Positions 47,301 to 63,349 are shown, counted from the first letter of the stretch. The stretch: DNA of 64,000 nt from Echinarachnius parma (GCA_037951105.1 JBAMJV010001832.1:248001-312000); one strand, 5' to 3'. Notes: a model not told the origin generated them from the letters alone. Made by a program: numbers and translations.

Positions 47301-48134
47301 TAGAATTAGCAAGAGAAACAAAGCTATATCATTCCATTTTAAAGAAATTACAGAATTTAATTTATACTTCTTCTCTAGGATTGGCCTTAAATCCAAATGC
47401 ATATATTCTTAACATGGTTCTTTGTGTTTTGCTCCACCAGCCCATGGCTATGCACCTTGCCTGCGTGATATTCAGCATGTCGATGGAGGAGGCATTAGCA
47501 GCGGCCACTATCAATGCAGCAAAGTCTCTTGGGAGGTCAACGACCCATGGGTCACTAGAGGTCGGCAAGGTCGCTGACATACTCATCATTAATGCTCCAA
47601 GGTAAACAATCAATTAAGAACTACAGTTGACTGTTTTTTTAATACAACTACCAGTTGACTGTTTTTGCATACAACTACAGTTGACCATTATAGCATACAA
47701 CTACAGTTGACCTTTATTGCATACAACTACCAGTTTACTGTTATTGCATAAAACTACAGTTGAACGTTATAGCATACACCTACAGTTGACTGTTATTGCA
47801 TAAAACTACAGTGGACTGTTATTGCAAACTCGTGGGGACCATTATACATGATTATTTTGTTAAATCAAATTTCATGGGTTTTTTTTTTCAGGGTGAGAAC
47901 ATCAAATTAATGGGAAGAAATATGTGAACTTTATAACCAGATAGTTCTAGCATGATAATGATGAGACAGTTGTATGATATCTCTTAAATAAGCTCAATAT
48001 CTCTTTCTTATTCCCCCCCCCCCCCCCCCCTCCCCAGATGGGAACATCTAGTCTACCAGATGGGTCGTCATCAGGAACTACTCAAAGCTGTCATCAAAAA
48101 TGGAGATGTGGTGCATTCTGGGCAGACATGTTAA
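41353..48134 (+). CDS. AMDHD1: imidazolonepropionase (amidohydrolase domain containing 1), 9 coding exons
   Basis: Coding exons: 41353-41501, 42648-42754, 43183-43247, 43687-43964, 44257-44386, 45092-45187, 46358-46576, 47441-47601, 48038-48134; 433 aa (human 426), all phases consistent. A strong acceptor (TTTGTTTCAG, ending 41341) just before the ATG implies an upstream non-coding exon. The product opens the imidazolone ring to N-formimidoyl-glutamate in histidine catabolism (EC 3.5.2.7). The metal ligands of the HutI family are visible: HTH in GLIDGHTHPVWAG (H91, H93), H264 in NFHGDEL, and D338 in GSDFNPNA; H287 in ISHLEE is a conserved active-site residue. CKSGYGL and STYCGAHAIPKG are also typical. 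Exons 1, 2, 4, 7 and 9 have decayed neighbours, and the acceptor of exon 9 follows an 18-base C run. Confidence 0.96.
41864..42397 (-). mobile_element. tRNA-derived SINE inserted in the exon 2 copy
   Basis: On the minus strand the head (about 42390-42325) has an A-box TGGCAAGATTGG and a B-box GGTTCGAACCC, with GGTAGAGCGCGCGCTTTCC between. The body includes GTATAAATGGGGACCCGG and the tail GGCGCTATATAAATCG. It is lengthened by the palindromic MITE at 42100-42289. The terminal duplications are unclear. Confidence 0.75.
42100..42289. mobile_element. palindromic MITE (CAATAGACCGC ends), copy 1, nested in the SINE
   Basis: Ends CAATAGACCGCTTCTGTAAT and ATTACAGAAGCGGTCTATTG; almost the whole 190 bp is a palindrome around CTATCTTGCCGG. 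A shorter copy is at 63399-63545. The SINE sequence resumes on both sides. Confidence 0.85.
43494..43554 (+). pseudogene. decayed copy of the acceptor and start of AMDHD1 exon 4
   Basis: AAATGCAGCTAGCAGGATCC.ACATATAC against AAATGCAGCTTGCAGGAGCC.ACATACAT at the true exon (43679-43710), with the pyrimidine tract also repeated. Similarity fades after about 40 exon bases. Confidence 0.75.
43990..44165. repeat. (GAT)n / (GTT)n simple repeat in AMDHD1 intron 4
   Basis: Degenerate trinucleotide tract directly after the exon 4 donor. Confidence 0.75.
45639..45908 (+). mobile_element. solo LTR, 270 bp, in AMDHD1 intron 6
   Basis: Begins TGTAGTG and ends CACTACA (inverted LTR tips) and is flanked by GTCT on both sides (45635-45638, 45909-45912). 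Inside are a TATA-like TATAAAAG at 45734 and AATAAA at 45830, in the order and spacing of an LTR promoter and poly(A) signal. No internal retroelement genes follow, so it is a solo LTR. The GC-rich 250 bp just upstream is not explained. Confidence 0.6.
46150..46171. repeat. 22-bp hairpin in AMDHD1 intron 6
   Basis: GAGTTCCACC, GA, GGTGGAACTC. Confidence 0.6.
46197..46262 (+). pseudogene. decayed copy of the acceptor and start of AMDHD1 exon 7
   Basis: CCCTGAAGCTA then AAAGCCAGAGCTATC and AAAGAGATCTCTGATGGAATG correspond to CCCTGAAGCTA, GGAGCCAGGGCCATC and GAAGAGATCTCCGAGGCAGG of exon 7, 150 bp upstream of it. An 8-base gap near the start breaks the frame. Confidence 0.8.
46690..47420 (+). 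pseudogene. tandem decayed copies of the AMDHD1 exon 7 end and its donor-side intron
   Basis: TTCAATCCAAAT and following exon 7 sequence recurs, more or less decayed, at about 46711, 46947, 47092, 47232 and 47390; CTGGGACTGCATGG and CAATTGTCTTTA of the intron recur with it. The second copy also holds ATAGATGGTGGAGTAGACC (exon: ATAGACGGTGGAGTGGCC). The last ends only 20 bp before the exon 8 acceptor. Confidence 0.75.
46755..46901. mobile_element. 147-bp palindromic MITE with TTA target duplication
   Basis: TGCAGGTGTC at the left, GACACCTGCA at the right, almost fully self-complementary, flanked by TTA at 46752-46754 and 46902-46904. It interrupts a decayed exon 7 copy: GACGCATC is left of it and ATAGATGGTGG right of it (exon: GACGCATCATAGACGGTGG). 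A 3-bp TTA target suggests PIF/Harbinger. Confidence 0.7.
47621..47830 (+). repeat. minisatellite, about 26.5-bp unit, in AMDHD1 intron 8
   Basis: Eight units of the form ACTACAGTTGACTGTTATTGCATACA start near 47621, 47648, 47675, 47701, 47728, 47754, 47781 and 47807. It begins 20 bp after the exon 8 donor. Confidence 0.85.
47891..47917 (+). pseudogene. possible decayed copy of AMDHD1 exon 9 start
   Basis: After a run of T and CAG comes GGTGAGAACATCAAATTAATGG, similar to ATGGGAACATCTAGT of exon 9. Short; may be chance. Confidence 0.4.
48013..48037 (+). promoter_or_regulatory. poly-C polypyrimidine tract and acceptor of AMDHD1 exon 9
   Basis: TT, 18 C in a row, T, four C, AG. The whole pyrimidine tract is a cytosine homopolymer, unlike the U-rich tracts of the other introns here. 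Confidence 0.8.
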
Positions 48135-50207
48135 AGTACTGGGTTGTCGATCCTCAAGGGCGCTTTAGTGAACAATGGGGGGGGGGGGGGGGAAGGGGGG
48201 CTTTTGTTTGCCTGAAGGGGCACAGGTTTTTACCCGACAGGCAAAAAAAGGGATCATCACAATTTTGTTGCCAACAAGGAATATTCTCTCTGAAAAAGGC
48301 ATGATTTTGCCAATTTCGTGTCCTTTTCTCTTAACCCCAGATATTTTTTTTGGGGGGGGGGGCAGTGAAAAAAAAGAAAATTGTTTACCTTGTGAAGAAA
48401 TTTTTTTAAAGATTAGATCACCTAACGTCCGTTGCTCCATAATTAGGGAGGCATTGAAATAGTAAAAACTCTTTTCATTCTCAATTTACCACAAGCCAAA
48501 CAACAAAGTCCAACAGAAATGTGACAGTTTTACATGACTTTGGTTGAATTTAACAATGTGTTGTGACCCCTGCCCACCAAAGACTGCCTTGTTCTACAAT
48601 CAATGACGTGGCAATTGAGTTTAATAATGGACCACTTTATAAGAGTAATCTAGTAAATCTTCATTTGAGTGTTGTAAACACAAAAACATTGTATATATTC
48701 ATTAATTTTTAACTTTGCACATATCATGTCTTTCAATGTAAATATAGATATGTGATGATCCTTGTTGATAAGAAATTGGTCAACTTACCATTTTTCACAT
48801 GAGTTTTTAAAACTAAAAACTGTATATATTCATTCATTTTTGTTGTTGAAAGTATGTTAGATTCACAAGAGTAATGTCTTTCAATGTAAAAATAGATCTG
48901 TAATGATCTTTATTGGTCAGCTATAGGTCAACTTACTTTTTATTACTTATGTTATATTCTGAATATTTCTTTACTATCTTGTAAATGGGGTAATAATTAT
49001 GCAGCATCTTGAGCTCAAAATAATTGTGTTTCGTTAGGCTATTACATACCCTTTATTACAATTAAATTTACCCCCCTTTTAAAAAAAAACATTTGTCTTT
49101 CATCCTTTTTCCAGACAGTATGTTCTTATTTTTTTTAAATGACAAATTCTTAATTGTATAAGTTGTCAAGGTTTTAGGTAATCAAGACTGATTTCTGTAA
49201 TTGATGTGTTAATATTCAAGACTAATAATTTCTGCAATGAGTACACATATGGGCAAAACTATACTTTAGTAGGCTAGCAGAATTTTGGTCGCTAACTTCA
49301 ACCCTAACCTTACCCCTAACCCTAAATTTGGTGGCTATATGTCAGATTTAGTGGCTATAAAATATTCAGAGACTCAAGTATTTCATGTGCAATAAATACC
49401 ATGATTTCAGTACATGTTCTAAAGAGACAGCAGCTAATTCAAATAGTGTAGAATAATTAAATAGATAAAATGCACCTAAACGCGCAAATCTTATTGGCTC
49501 AAATGCCCAAATACTGGACTTGAGATTGATCGCAACTCTTTATGCAACACCTAGAAGTTATTTATCCGGCCATGTATTATTCATTTTCATACCGACATAA
49601 ACATGCTAACATTGGACAATCATTATAATATATCTCGAATCTTACAGTCAATAGGAATCACCTACAAATATCTGAAATAATATCAAGTTATGAAGTATTC
49701 ATTGTAAGACTTTTGTAAAGGTTGGACTAAAAGAGGGCATTTTTGTGACATTATTCACTTTATTTTTCATTAATTTGTGTTTATAAGAATATGTAAGAGT
49801 ATGTTTGTTTGTTTTTATTTGTATTGTATTTTTCTTCCCTTTAATTTGTAGTTTGTACATTATACAGTGGAACCTTGTTATATCAGGGTTACAGGGTACA
49901 CAAACAAGAGAATGTATAGTTTGGACCAGCTACACAAGTCAACCTTTTTATAGCAAGAGGGTTTTGTAATACACAGGCATGAAAAGTACTGTTCATAAAA
50001 AACACTGAAAAACTTTCGAAAACTACTGAACTACTGTGAGGGAGCGAAGCGAACCGAGCCAGGGGGGGGGGGGGGGTGGGGGGTGGGAGGTGGGTGTCCC
50101 TCCTACACAGGAAGGGAGATTTTTCAATTTTGGGGTTCAGAATCGTGCAATCTGGTGCATTCTGTGGTGAGATTTTTAACCCTATATATTTAATAAGAAT
50201 CTGGAGT

Positions 50208-50617
50208 ACCGTAAATCTCCGGTAAATTATTATTATTTTTTTTTAGACACCCTGTAGTCCTGTCTAGGGGGCATGACAAGGTCTTGCTGTCAAATGTAGC
50301 ATTAAGCAGCTCATACATTTTTCTTACATACAAAATATTGGTTAGTTAAAAAATTGCAAGTTTATTGAGCAAGTAACACTGCTGCTAATGAATATTCATA
50401 CATTCGTTAGTAATTTTAGTTAATTGCATATTTAATGAGCATCATGAATATTCATATATTACTATTCAATTTTACTACTCAATAAATGTGCAATTTTGGT
50501 ACTAACCACTATTTTTCATGTGAGAAAATATATATGTTGATGAATGCTAGACCAGTGGTATAAGCATTCCAACAGCACTACAGGGTGTCTAAAAAAAATA
50601 CCCGGAGATTTTTATCA
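50208..50617. mobile_element. TIR element with ACACCCTGTAG subterminal motif
   Basis: Left AAATCTCCGGTAAATT..TTTAGACACCCTGTAG; right CTACAGGGTGTCTAAA..ATACCCGGAGATTT. Inner segments also pair loosely (TTAGTTAAAAAATTGCA with TGCAATTTTGGTACTAA). Non-coding. Confidence 0.55.
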
Positions 50618-52399
50618 TTACCAGCAAGCAGGGAGGATTATTGGAAGATAAAAAAAAATTTAAAAAATAATAATTTGTTGTTGTTTTGATTGGAGAAAAA
50701 AAAGAGGAAATCCGCGGAAACGCAGAAAATGTTCATGCCTGAATACAGTAGTCTCCGCAAGATATATTTTACCCCTTTCACTTGTACTCCATTATTAAGC
50801 AGACTCGAGCAAAGACCACTGTATCCGAGCACTTTATGATGATATTATACTATACTAGTGCACAAAATATTGAGATTAATTGAAATAGAATACTATGTAG
50901 ACGAGGTTAATTTTGAAGTATTCTGAAATAAAGTGATGAGCTATACTTGTAATTTGGCGAGTAATTTTGTCCTAGTTTTATTTACATGAATGAAATTCTT
51001 CAAAGCTAAACAGTCGAGGTACCGCTTAAACTAAATTCTCTCGGTGCTCTCTTCTATTGTACACAATGGAAAATATGATTATGATTATTTGTGTGTGTAA
51101 AGACAATCAATAATCTAATACTTGCATTCATATTTCCTGACCCATGAAAGGGATTATGAGCATATTACATACTATCTATAATTTCATAACTACATGAGAC
51201 CACATCACAATGCCTTTGGTGTTCACATTACAGTGGAACTTCTTTATAACGAGCTCTTCTATTACGCAATACCTAATACAGCGAGGTTATTTCACAGGTC
51301 CAGGTTCTATTGTTGTTCTTCCATGTATCCTTTATTAAGTTACACTTAACAAGTTATGGTACGCCAAGCCTTGGAATATACACTTTGAAAGCAAAATGCA
51401 AACGTTTCAGACTTCTAAGAAATTTACAAGAACATGAAATCTCCTCGATAACAGAAAACACTGATGATATTGAACCAAATTTTATGTTGCGATTTATTAC
51501 TAGTGTATTAATTTTACATACAAACAGCTTTCCATAATTTTTAGTCTAACTTTTAAGTTCAACTTGAAATCTTTGTGAAACACCCCTGTGGGATGTTTGG
51601 GGTGATGAGCTATACTGTAGATGTTAAACTGACATAATGTAGAGTTGCTACCAACAGATTGAATGTCAACAACTGGATGTAAATAAATCAGATGCATGAA
51701 ACAAATGTATAATAAAAAACAGTGTTTATTTTACTCTGTTCTCCATTTTAATAGGAAAACGTAATGACTATTACAAACATGAGAAATTACATGAATAAGC
51801 GTCCTTCAACACTGATAGACATTTAGAGGAAACAAAAGGAAAAGGAAATTCACAAAGTTCCAAACAGCTGACAAACAAAAATTACTTTCACATGGATTTC
51901 AAACTTGATACAGAATATAAGATTAACCCCTCCAAAAATAGTGAATACTCCCTTTATGTTACACATACTGTACTGGTAAGATAAATTAATCTGAAGGCTT
52001 AAAAAGTCTAAGACATGAACTTTACTTTAAAATCAAGTCATTTGATAAGGTTTTATAATTAGATACAAAATACAGGTTCAAAGTCACATCACAAATGCTG
52101 CAAACAAAGAACAGTGTTTTCTCTTGGTGTTGAGTTCAACCAAGTGCTCTTTCCAAATGAATAATTATGTTATTAACATTATTTAAAAAGAAGGGATGAT
52201 TCTTAAAAATAGTTTATTATGCATGCTTGCTATCATCATATTGTTTGACAAAATGGGACTTGGAGAACATCAATGTTTGAAATACGAGTCGGATAGTTAT
52301 GTGTCAGTGATATTGTTCTTGTTATTTTGAAATAATTAAATGAAACACCCCCACAAAAAAAAGGCCCTTTACAAAACTTGTTCCAGGACACTTTCAGCT

Positions 52400-52907
52400 A
52401 GTATAGTGCTGTAACCGATCATCGGATCGGCATGCCGATCACGATCCGATCACACATGATCGGACCGTTTTTGCCGATTTCCGATCATGCAGAAAAAATC
52501 GGAAGATCGGATCGGCAAAAAAAAAAAAAAAAAAAATGATCCCAAAAAACATATTTTGGGAATATAAATGAATACCAAAGCAACATATATCCATATGAAT
52601 AAGCCCAAGGTAATCTTGTATGGGTATGCTTTCATTTAAAACAGATTACCTCTCCTTTTACAAAATTATTCGCGCCAATTTTGAGCTTAGTCCCATGTGT
52701 TTCTGAAAGGTTACGCCAAATTAATCACATGGGACTAAGCTCAGAATTGGCGTGAGTAATTTTGTAAAAGAAGAGGTAATCAGTTTGAAATGAAAGCATA
52801 CCCGTACAAGATTACCTTGGGCTTATTAATATGGATATATGTTGCTTTGGTATTCATTTATATTCCCAAAATGTGTTTTTTGGGGAATTCCAAAGAAAAA
52901 AAAAAAC

Positions 52908-52945
<38 letters not shown>

Positions 52946-53057
52946 TTTTTTTTTGGGCCGATCATCCGATCCCGATCATCGATCCGATTTCGTAGATTGA
53001 TAAAATTTTGCCGATCCGATCAAACGATCCGATCATCAAGGTCAGTTACAGCACTAC
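52400..53057. mobile_element. 658-bp foldback element, hAT-like
   Basis: Inverted ends AGTGCTGTAAC and GTTACAGCACT, arms of about 270 bp rich in GATCGGATCGG, separated by a short loop near 52700. TTTCAGCT occurs on both sides (52392-52399, 53058-53065), an 8-bp target duplication as for hAT elements. The arms contain long A or T runs. Confidence 0.65.
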
Positions 53058-53672
53058 TTTCAGCTGCCCTTTCCCCCTGCAATTTCTAAATTACATAATA
53101 CAATGTAAATTGGATCTAGTTCACTGATAAAAAGGAGAATGTATTACTTTGTTTGAAGAATTAATTTAATAATTTCTTGGGGTGAGAAAAAGAAGGGCAC
53201 TAATTCTGAGATAATCAAGTTCAAAGTTGGTGAGCCTTGTAGAAACCCAATTCAGCTCTCATTTATTTTTAAATAGCTATTTCCAAAATTAGAAAAACAA
53301 TATTATATGAATAGTTGACATCACAAAGAAAAGGCTCCGAACTACAAGATAGTATGAAAAACTTGATTTAGGCCAAAATAAAGTTAACGCCCTTCTCATC
53401 TCACCTGATGATTTGATGTGGGTTTATTTTTACAGTTACTGACGATGTCCTTTCTCCATGGAATGTCACGTCTGTGCTCAGCTGCCACAGTTCTCTTTCA
53501 TAAGGGTCCATTTCTAAACTGCTACATCTTAACTCCGAACTTCCAAAGTCCTTTCAATCTTTCATAGCATGGCTCCACTAAGGCTCTCCATGCCACATGA
53601 CATACAATATGTACAGAGTTCAGTTCATACATGATTCACAAGGTGAAGTACTGATGTGTGTGGGCAGTGAAT

Positions 53673-58812
<5,140 letters not shown>

Positions 58813-59155
58813 TTTGGTAATTGAATCTGTGCGTCCCGCGTTGAAAATGACAAATACAAGCTCGAGCAAGAACTGAAATAAGCCGACTGAGATACAATTC
58901 AGTTGAATACGATTGCCAATTTGATTTCTTTGCACTACAGTGGTGTATATCGATGACCAGAGTGCGATGATAGAGCTAGAGATCAACGCGTTCTGATTTG
59001 ATTCGAAAGAGTGAAAGGAAAATTAAATTAGATTAAATCTTAATTATCAATTCAATATTTGCAATATTCAAAATATTCACAGTTCAGATTGCCTAACAAA
59101 ATGATGGTAGGTTCTATCATAGACCTACAGTAGGTCTATGGTTCTATATTATATA

Positions 59156-61773
59156 TAGGTTTTCCCGCTCAATTTTGCACTTTTCTCAATCGAATTCATT
59201 TAGGGGCATTCGAATTCGCGCGTTGCCGCAGTATCGTTGGTATCGGTTTTTCTAATTCCGAATAAGTGCAAGCGAATTCATGCATACGCATACGATTTCG
59301 CGAATAGACACAGAAGTTCATTTATGGGCAATCGATTTCGCGAATGTGCAGCCAAATGTAAACTTGGTTCATACAATTTAACGCGGCATGGCCGGTCATG
59401 CCTGATGAGCACGTTTGGAGCATTCGATTTCATTTCGGGGCAAACAATTGTAACATTTCGTCATTCGTTTTAGATAACGCGGATGCTATGTACATGTATG
59501 TACATTTGTGTATATGTAGGGGAGGGGGGGGGGGGGGGGTACTTTCGGGGCCTTGGACTTTCATGGGAGACATATGTATGCATTTCTCAGTCGTCCGTAA
59601 ATATACATACAAGTCTTCGTCCTGTTTTAATTGTCTGAATATATATATAATTATGATATGACACACGAAACTGGGAACAATAATGTTTTACTTTTGCCCT
59701 GGAAAGGACATTGTGCGGTTTGTTACGTTTGAACATCTTTACAAAATGATGTATTTACATGTATTTTGTTATCATCAAGATTTTCCAATTGTAATGTCAT
59801 CTACATCCCCATTTAGCTTTAATAAACATTGATATACGCTTTAGCACGGAGCTATATAGGAGGCACAATCACCCCTCCCCACCCCTAATAAGTTGACAAA
59901 CAATACATCATAAGCCAAAGGGGAATCTTTATAGAAAACAAAGATATACATGAAGCTTATAAGCATTTTATTTTATATATTTCCAGATGGCCAGGGTCCT
60001 TTTCCCCGAATTCCATTTTCTCATTCTCACCTTACAAGCAAAATTAACCTTTATCAAAATTATAGGTTTTCCCGCTCAATTTCGCGATTGTGTCAATCGA
60101 ATTGATAATAGGAGCAAACGAATTCGCGCGATTTGCGATCGCCGTACCAAAGCATTATTCGAATTCGTTAATAGGCATTCAAAATCACGCCCGGAGCAAA
60201 CGAATTCGCACAAAGCGCATACCATTTCGTCAATGGTCGTTCAAATTGACACGTAGTATACGTAGACGTCTCTTCGGTCAATCGAATTCGTGAAAGGGCA
60301 GCCAATTTTCAAATTACTGCTTTCGATTTAAGAAATGTAAAGATAGATCAGCAATAAATTGGCTAAAAGCAGTGGCGTCTGTATTCAGGTAAACTTAATT
60401 CATATTCAGACAAAGCATGTTATATTTGGGAAAAATCAAGTCATAAATTATTCGTGAAATTTATAAAAGGAATATAATTTTGATAAAGGTAAATTTTGCT
60501 TGTAAGGTGAGAATGAGAAAATGGAATTCGGGGAAAAGGACCCTGGCCATCTGGAAATATATAAAATAAAATGCTTATAAGCTTCATGTATATCTTTGTT
60601 TTCTATAAAGATTCCCCTTTGGCTTATGATGTATTGTTTGTCAACTTATTAGGGGTGGGGAGGGGTGATTGTGCCTCATATATAGCTCCGTGCTAAAGCG
60701 TATATCAATGTTCATTAAAGCTAAATGGGGATGTAGATGACATTACAATAGGAACAATCTTGATGATAACAAAATACATGTAAATACATCATTTTGTAAA
60801 AATGTTCAAACGTAACAAACCGCACAATGTCCTTTCCAGGGCAAAAGTAAAACATTATTGTTCCCAGTTTCGTGTGTCATATCATAATTATATATATATT
60901 CAGACAATTAAAACAGGACGAAGACTTGTATGTATATTTACGGACGACTGAGAAATGCATACATATGTCTCCCATGAAAGTCCAAGGCCCCGAAAGTACC
61001 CCCCTCCCCTACATATACACAAATGTACATACATGTACATAGCATCCGCGTTATCTAAATCGAATGACGAAATGTTACAATTGTTTGCCCCGAAATGAAA
61101 TCGAATGCTCCAAACGTGCTCATCAGGCATGACCGGCCATGCCGCGTTAAATTGTATGAACCAAGTTTACATTTAATTTGGCTGCACATTCGCGAAATCG
61201 ATTGCCCATAAATGAACTTCTGTGTCTATTCGCGAAATCGTATGCGTATGCATGAATTCGCTTGCACTTATTCGGAATTAGAAAAACCGATACCAACGAT
61301 ACTGCGGCAACGCGCGAATTCGAATGCCCCTAAATGAATTCGATTGAGAAAAGTGCAAAATTGAGCGGGAAAACCTATATATTCCTTTTATAAATTTCAC
61401 GAATAATTTATGACTTGTTTTTTCCCAAATATAACATGTAAGTTTACCTGAATACAAACGCCACTGCTTTTAGCCAATTTATTGCTGATCTATCTTTACA
61501 TTTCTTAAATCGAAAGCAGTAATTTGAAAATTGGCTGCCCTTTCACGAATTCGATTGACCGAAGAGACGTCTACGTATACTACGTGTCAATTTGAACGAC
61601 CATTGACGAAATGGTATGCGCTTTGTGCGAATTCGTTTGCTCCGGGCGTGATTTTGAATGCCTATTAACGAATTCGAATAATGCTTTGGTACGGCGATCG
61701 CAAATCGCGCGAATTCGTTTGCTCCTATTATCAATTCGATTGACACAATCGCGAAATTGAGCGGGAAAACCTA
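59156..61773 (+). mobile_element. outer TIR element (about 1.3 kb) interrupted by a copy of itself
   Basis: Starts TAGGTTTTCCCGCTCAATTT and ends AAATTGAGCGGGAAAACCTA, with TA on each side. The element proper is 59156-60062 plus 61378-61773; the middle (60063-61377) is a second copy in reverse orientation. Both subterminal regions contain many CGAATTCG / CGATTTCGCGAA motifs spaced about 25-45 bp. No transposase is visible. TA targets suggest the Tc1/mariner group, but the family is uncertain. Confidence 0.75.
60063..61377 (-). mobile_element. inner copy of the same TIR element, reverse orientation
   Basis: Starts TAGGTTTTCCCGCTCAATTT at 60063 and ends AAATTGAGCGGGAAAACCTA at 61377. Its 60063-60474 is the reverse complement of 61378-61773, and its 60475-61377 of 59156-60062. 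The uninterrupted sequence CAAAATTATATTCC inside the inner copy (60470-60485, reverse) matches the join of the outer halves minus one duplicated TA, which shows the insertion point. The copies are very similar, so the event is recent; the main difference is the length of a G run (59521-59539 against about 61000). Confidence 0.75.
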
Positions 61774-62939
61774 TATTATTTTCTTGAAATAATACATTTC
61801 TTGATTGATAATTTGAGCTGACAAATATACGGTAGCAAAATGCTTATCAAAATTAGCTCCGATACTGATAATAAACTTATCCATATTTGACACATATTTT
61901 ATCACTTTAATTGTAGATCACTTGCTTCATAATAACTTATGTTTTTGCTGCACATTGTTTTAATAATTGGCAAAAGCTTTTCCACGGTCCATCAGTAAAG
62001 TTGTTCCATAAATGTCGCCCGATCATTAATTGTTTTTATAATTTACGCAAATATAAGTAATTCAGTCCCGCGTTTTATATACGGTATGGATGAGCCTAGC
62101 AAGATCATCTCCGAGTACTCCGACTCGCAATATCCCTGCTTGTATCAAATCTGTTTCTCTTGTACCGCTATTCTTCACTCCGCTCTTTTGTTTTATACAT
62201 TCTATATTATTTTGTTAACAAGATGGTTTATTTCACGATGGTCAAGTCTCTATATAGACCGGCGTGAAATCCGTCTTCAAAAATAATGTCGAGGCCGGGA
62301 AGACCACTGGTTTAGTTTTGTTTGGGGGGGGGGGGGGGGGGGGGGGGGCGGGGGAAACAAGACCGGAGTTGTTGCCCTAGACCACATATATAGTTGAGTT
62401 CAGTTGGTAAAGAGGGTAGGCCTACAGTTTTTGTAAAAGTCACTGAATTTTAGTAACCAAAACCTGCACCATTACACTTTATTACAAACTAATAGTTATA
62501 ACTCCACCATGCTCGAAAGGATCCAAAATACACTCATGATGAAGTGAGCCTGTTATAATTAAAAAAAGAGCCGTTAAAACAAAGGGCGCTCAGTAAAAGC
62601 ACATTGGTTTTAACCATTTTAACTCTGTGGCATTTGTGCGCATTGTAACTCGCAGAAATGCGACCTTGGCACGTTAGGAGTTAACTTGTGCATGTGATAA
62701 ATTGTTAAAATCAATGGTAGATAGAGAAATAATCAACCACTATTTAAAAACCCCTTTTGTAAATTTTTTAAAAGAGGAAGCATAACAAAAAATATCATGG
62801 CTGGTTCAAAATTATCGCATGTGCATGGAGCCCACAATTATAACAAATGGTTATGTTTTTGGTATCCGTTGACCGGGGTAATAATATAAATAAACGTTAT
62901 TATTATTATTATTTTTTATTTTTAACTGATGTTTTTCTC

Positions 62940-63300
62940 GTAGATATTGAAATCCTTCTCTCCTCTTTACTGGTTCCTCTCTGCTATCCTTCATACTATC
63001 ATAATTGAGTTCGACTACTCCGAGTACTTTACTCCGAGTACTCAGCTTTACCAGAACTCCTACTTCCCACAAACTGTAACAGCATGGAATGCGCTCCCCA
63101 ATAATATCTTGGCTTCTACATCACTAGGAGCCTTTGCGGGAGCAGTTGCCTCAATCGGCAATTAATGGGACACCTCACCGGTTCCCCTCGACTCTACGTC
63201 CTGACTGATGGACCCTGTCGAGTACCCAAGTAGAAGTAGAAGTAATTTGATTGTAAACAAAACGAATTTCAGTCTATCAACTGCCTTGTTTTGTATTTTA
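62940..63300 (+). mobile_element. 3' remnant of a non-LTR retrotransposon ORF2
   Basis: The frame at 62947-63165 ends with QNSYFPQTVTAWNALPNNIL and ASTSLGAFAGAVASIGN. A segment of the type S-F-P-T-x-x-x-W-N-x-L-P followed by S-L-x-x-F is the usual C-terminus of reverse-transcriptase proteins of CR1/Jockey-type LINEs. Only this 3' end is present, as expected of a 5'-truncated copy. Confidence 0.6.
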
Positions 63301-63349
63301 TATGTTTTTATTGATCAATAAACTGGATACCCAGGACAAAATTCCAGTT

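Larger units (their letters stand above)
48135..53672. other. intergenic region between convergent AMDHD1 and SNRPF
   Basis: Contains G/C runs (48179, 48353, 50064), a pogo-like end (49864), a TIR element (50208-50617), another pogo-like end (51233) and a hAT-like foldback (52400-53057). AATAAA at 49391 (+) could serve AMDHD1. On the minus strand AATAAA (complement 53423-53428), 245 bp after the SNRPF stop, could serve SNRPF. The rest is AT-rich with nothing recognised. Confidence 0.5.

Noticed and set aside
48038-48462. ORFs with GGGG / PPPP runs after AMDHD1
   Set aside because: They read through homopolymers in the 3' region. The true exon 9 uses another frame and stops at 48134.
52790-53089. 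99-aa ORF with a long Phe run
   Set aside because: Reads through a poly-T tract in a foldback transposon arm; the mirror ORF at 52450-52635 is the other arm.
60090-61746. Identical 67-aa ORFs (MSIELIIGANEFARFAIAV...) on both strands
   Set aside because: They are the two inverted copies of the same transposon segment, made of repeated GAATTCG words; not a conserved protein.
59156-61773. Complex interlocked inverted repeat needing a special mechanism
   Set aside because: The A-B-A'-B' order is fully explained by reverse insertion of the element into its own copy with a TA duplication.
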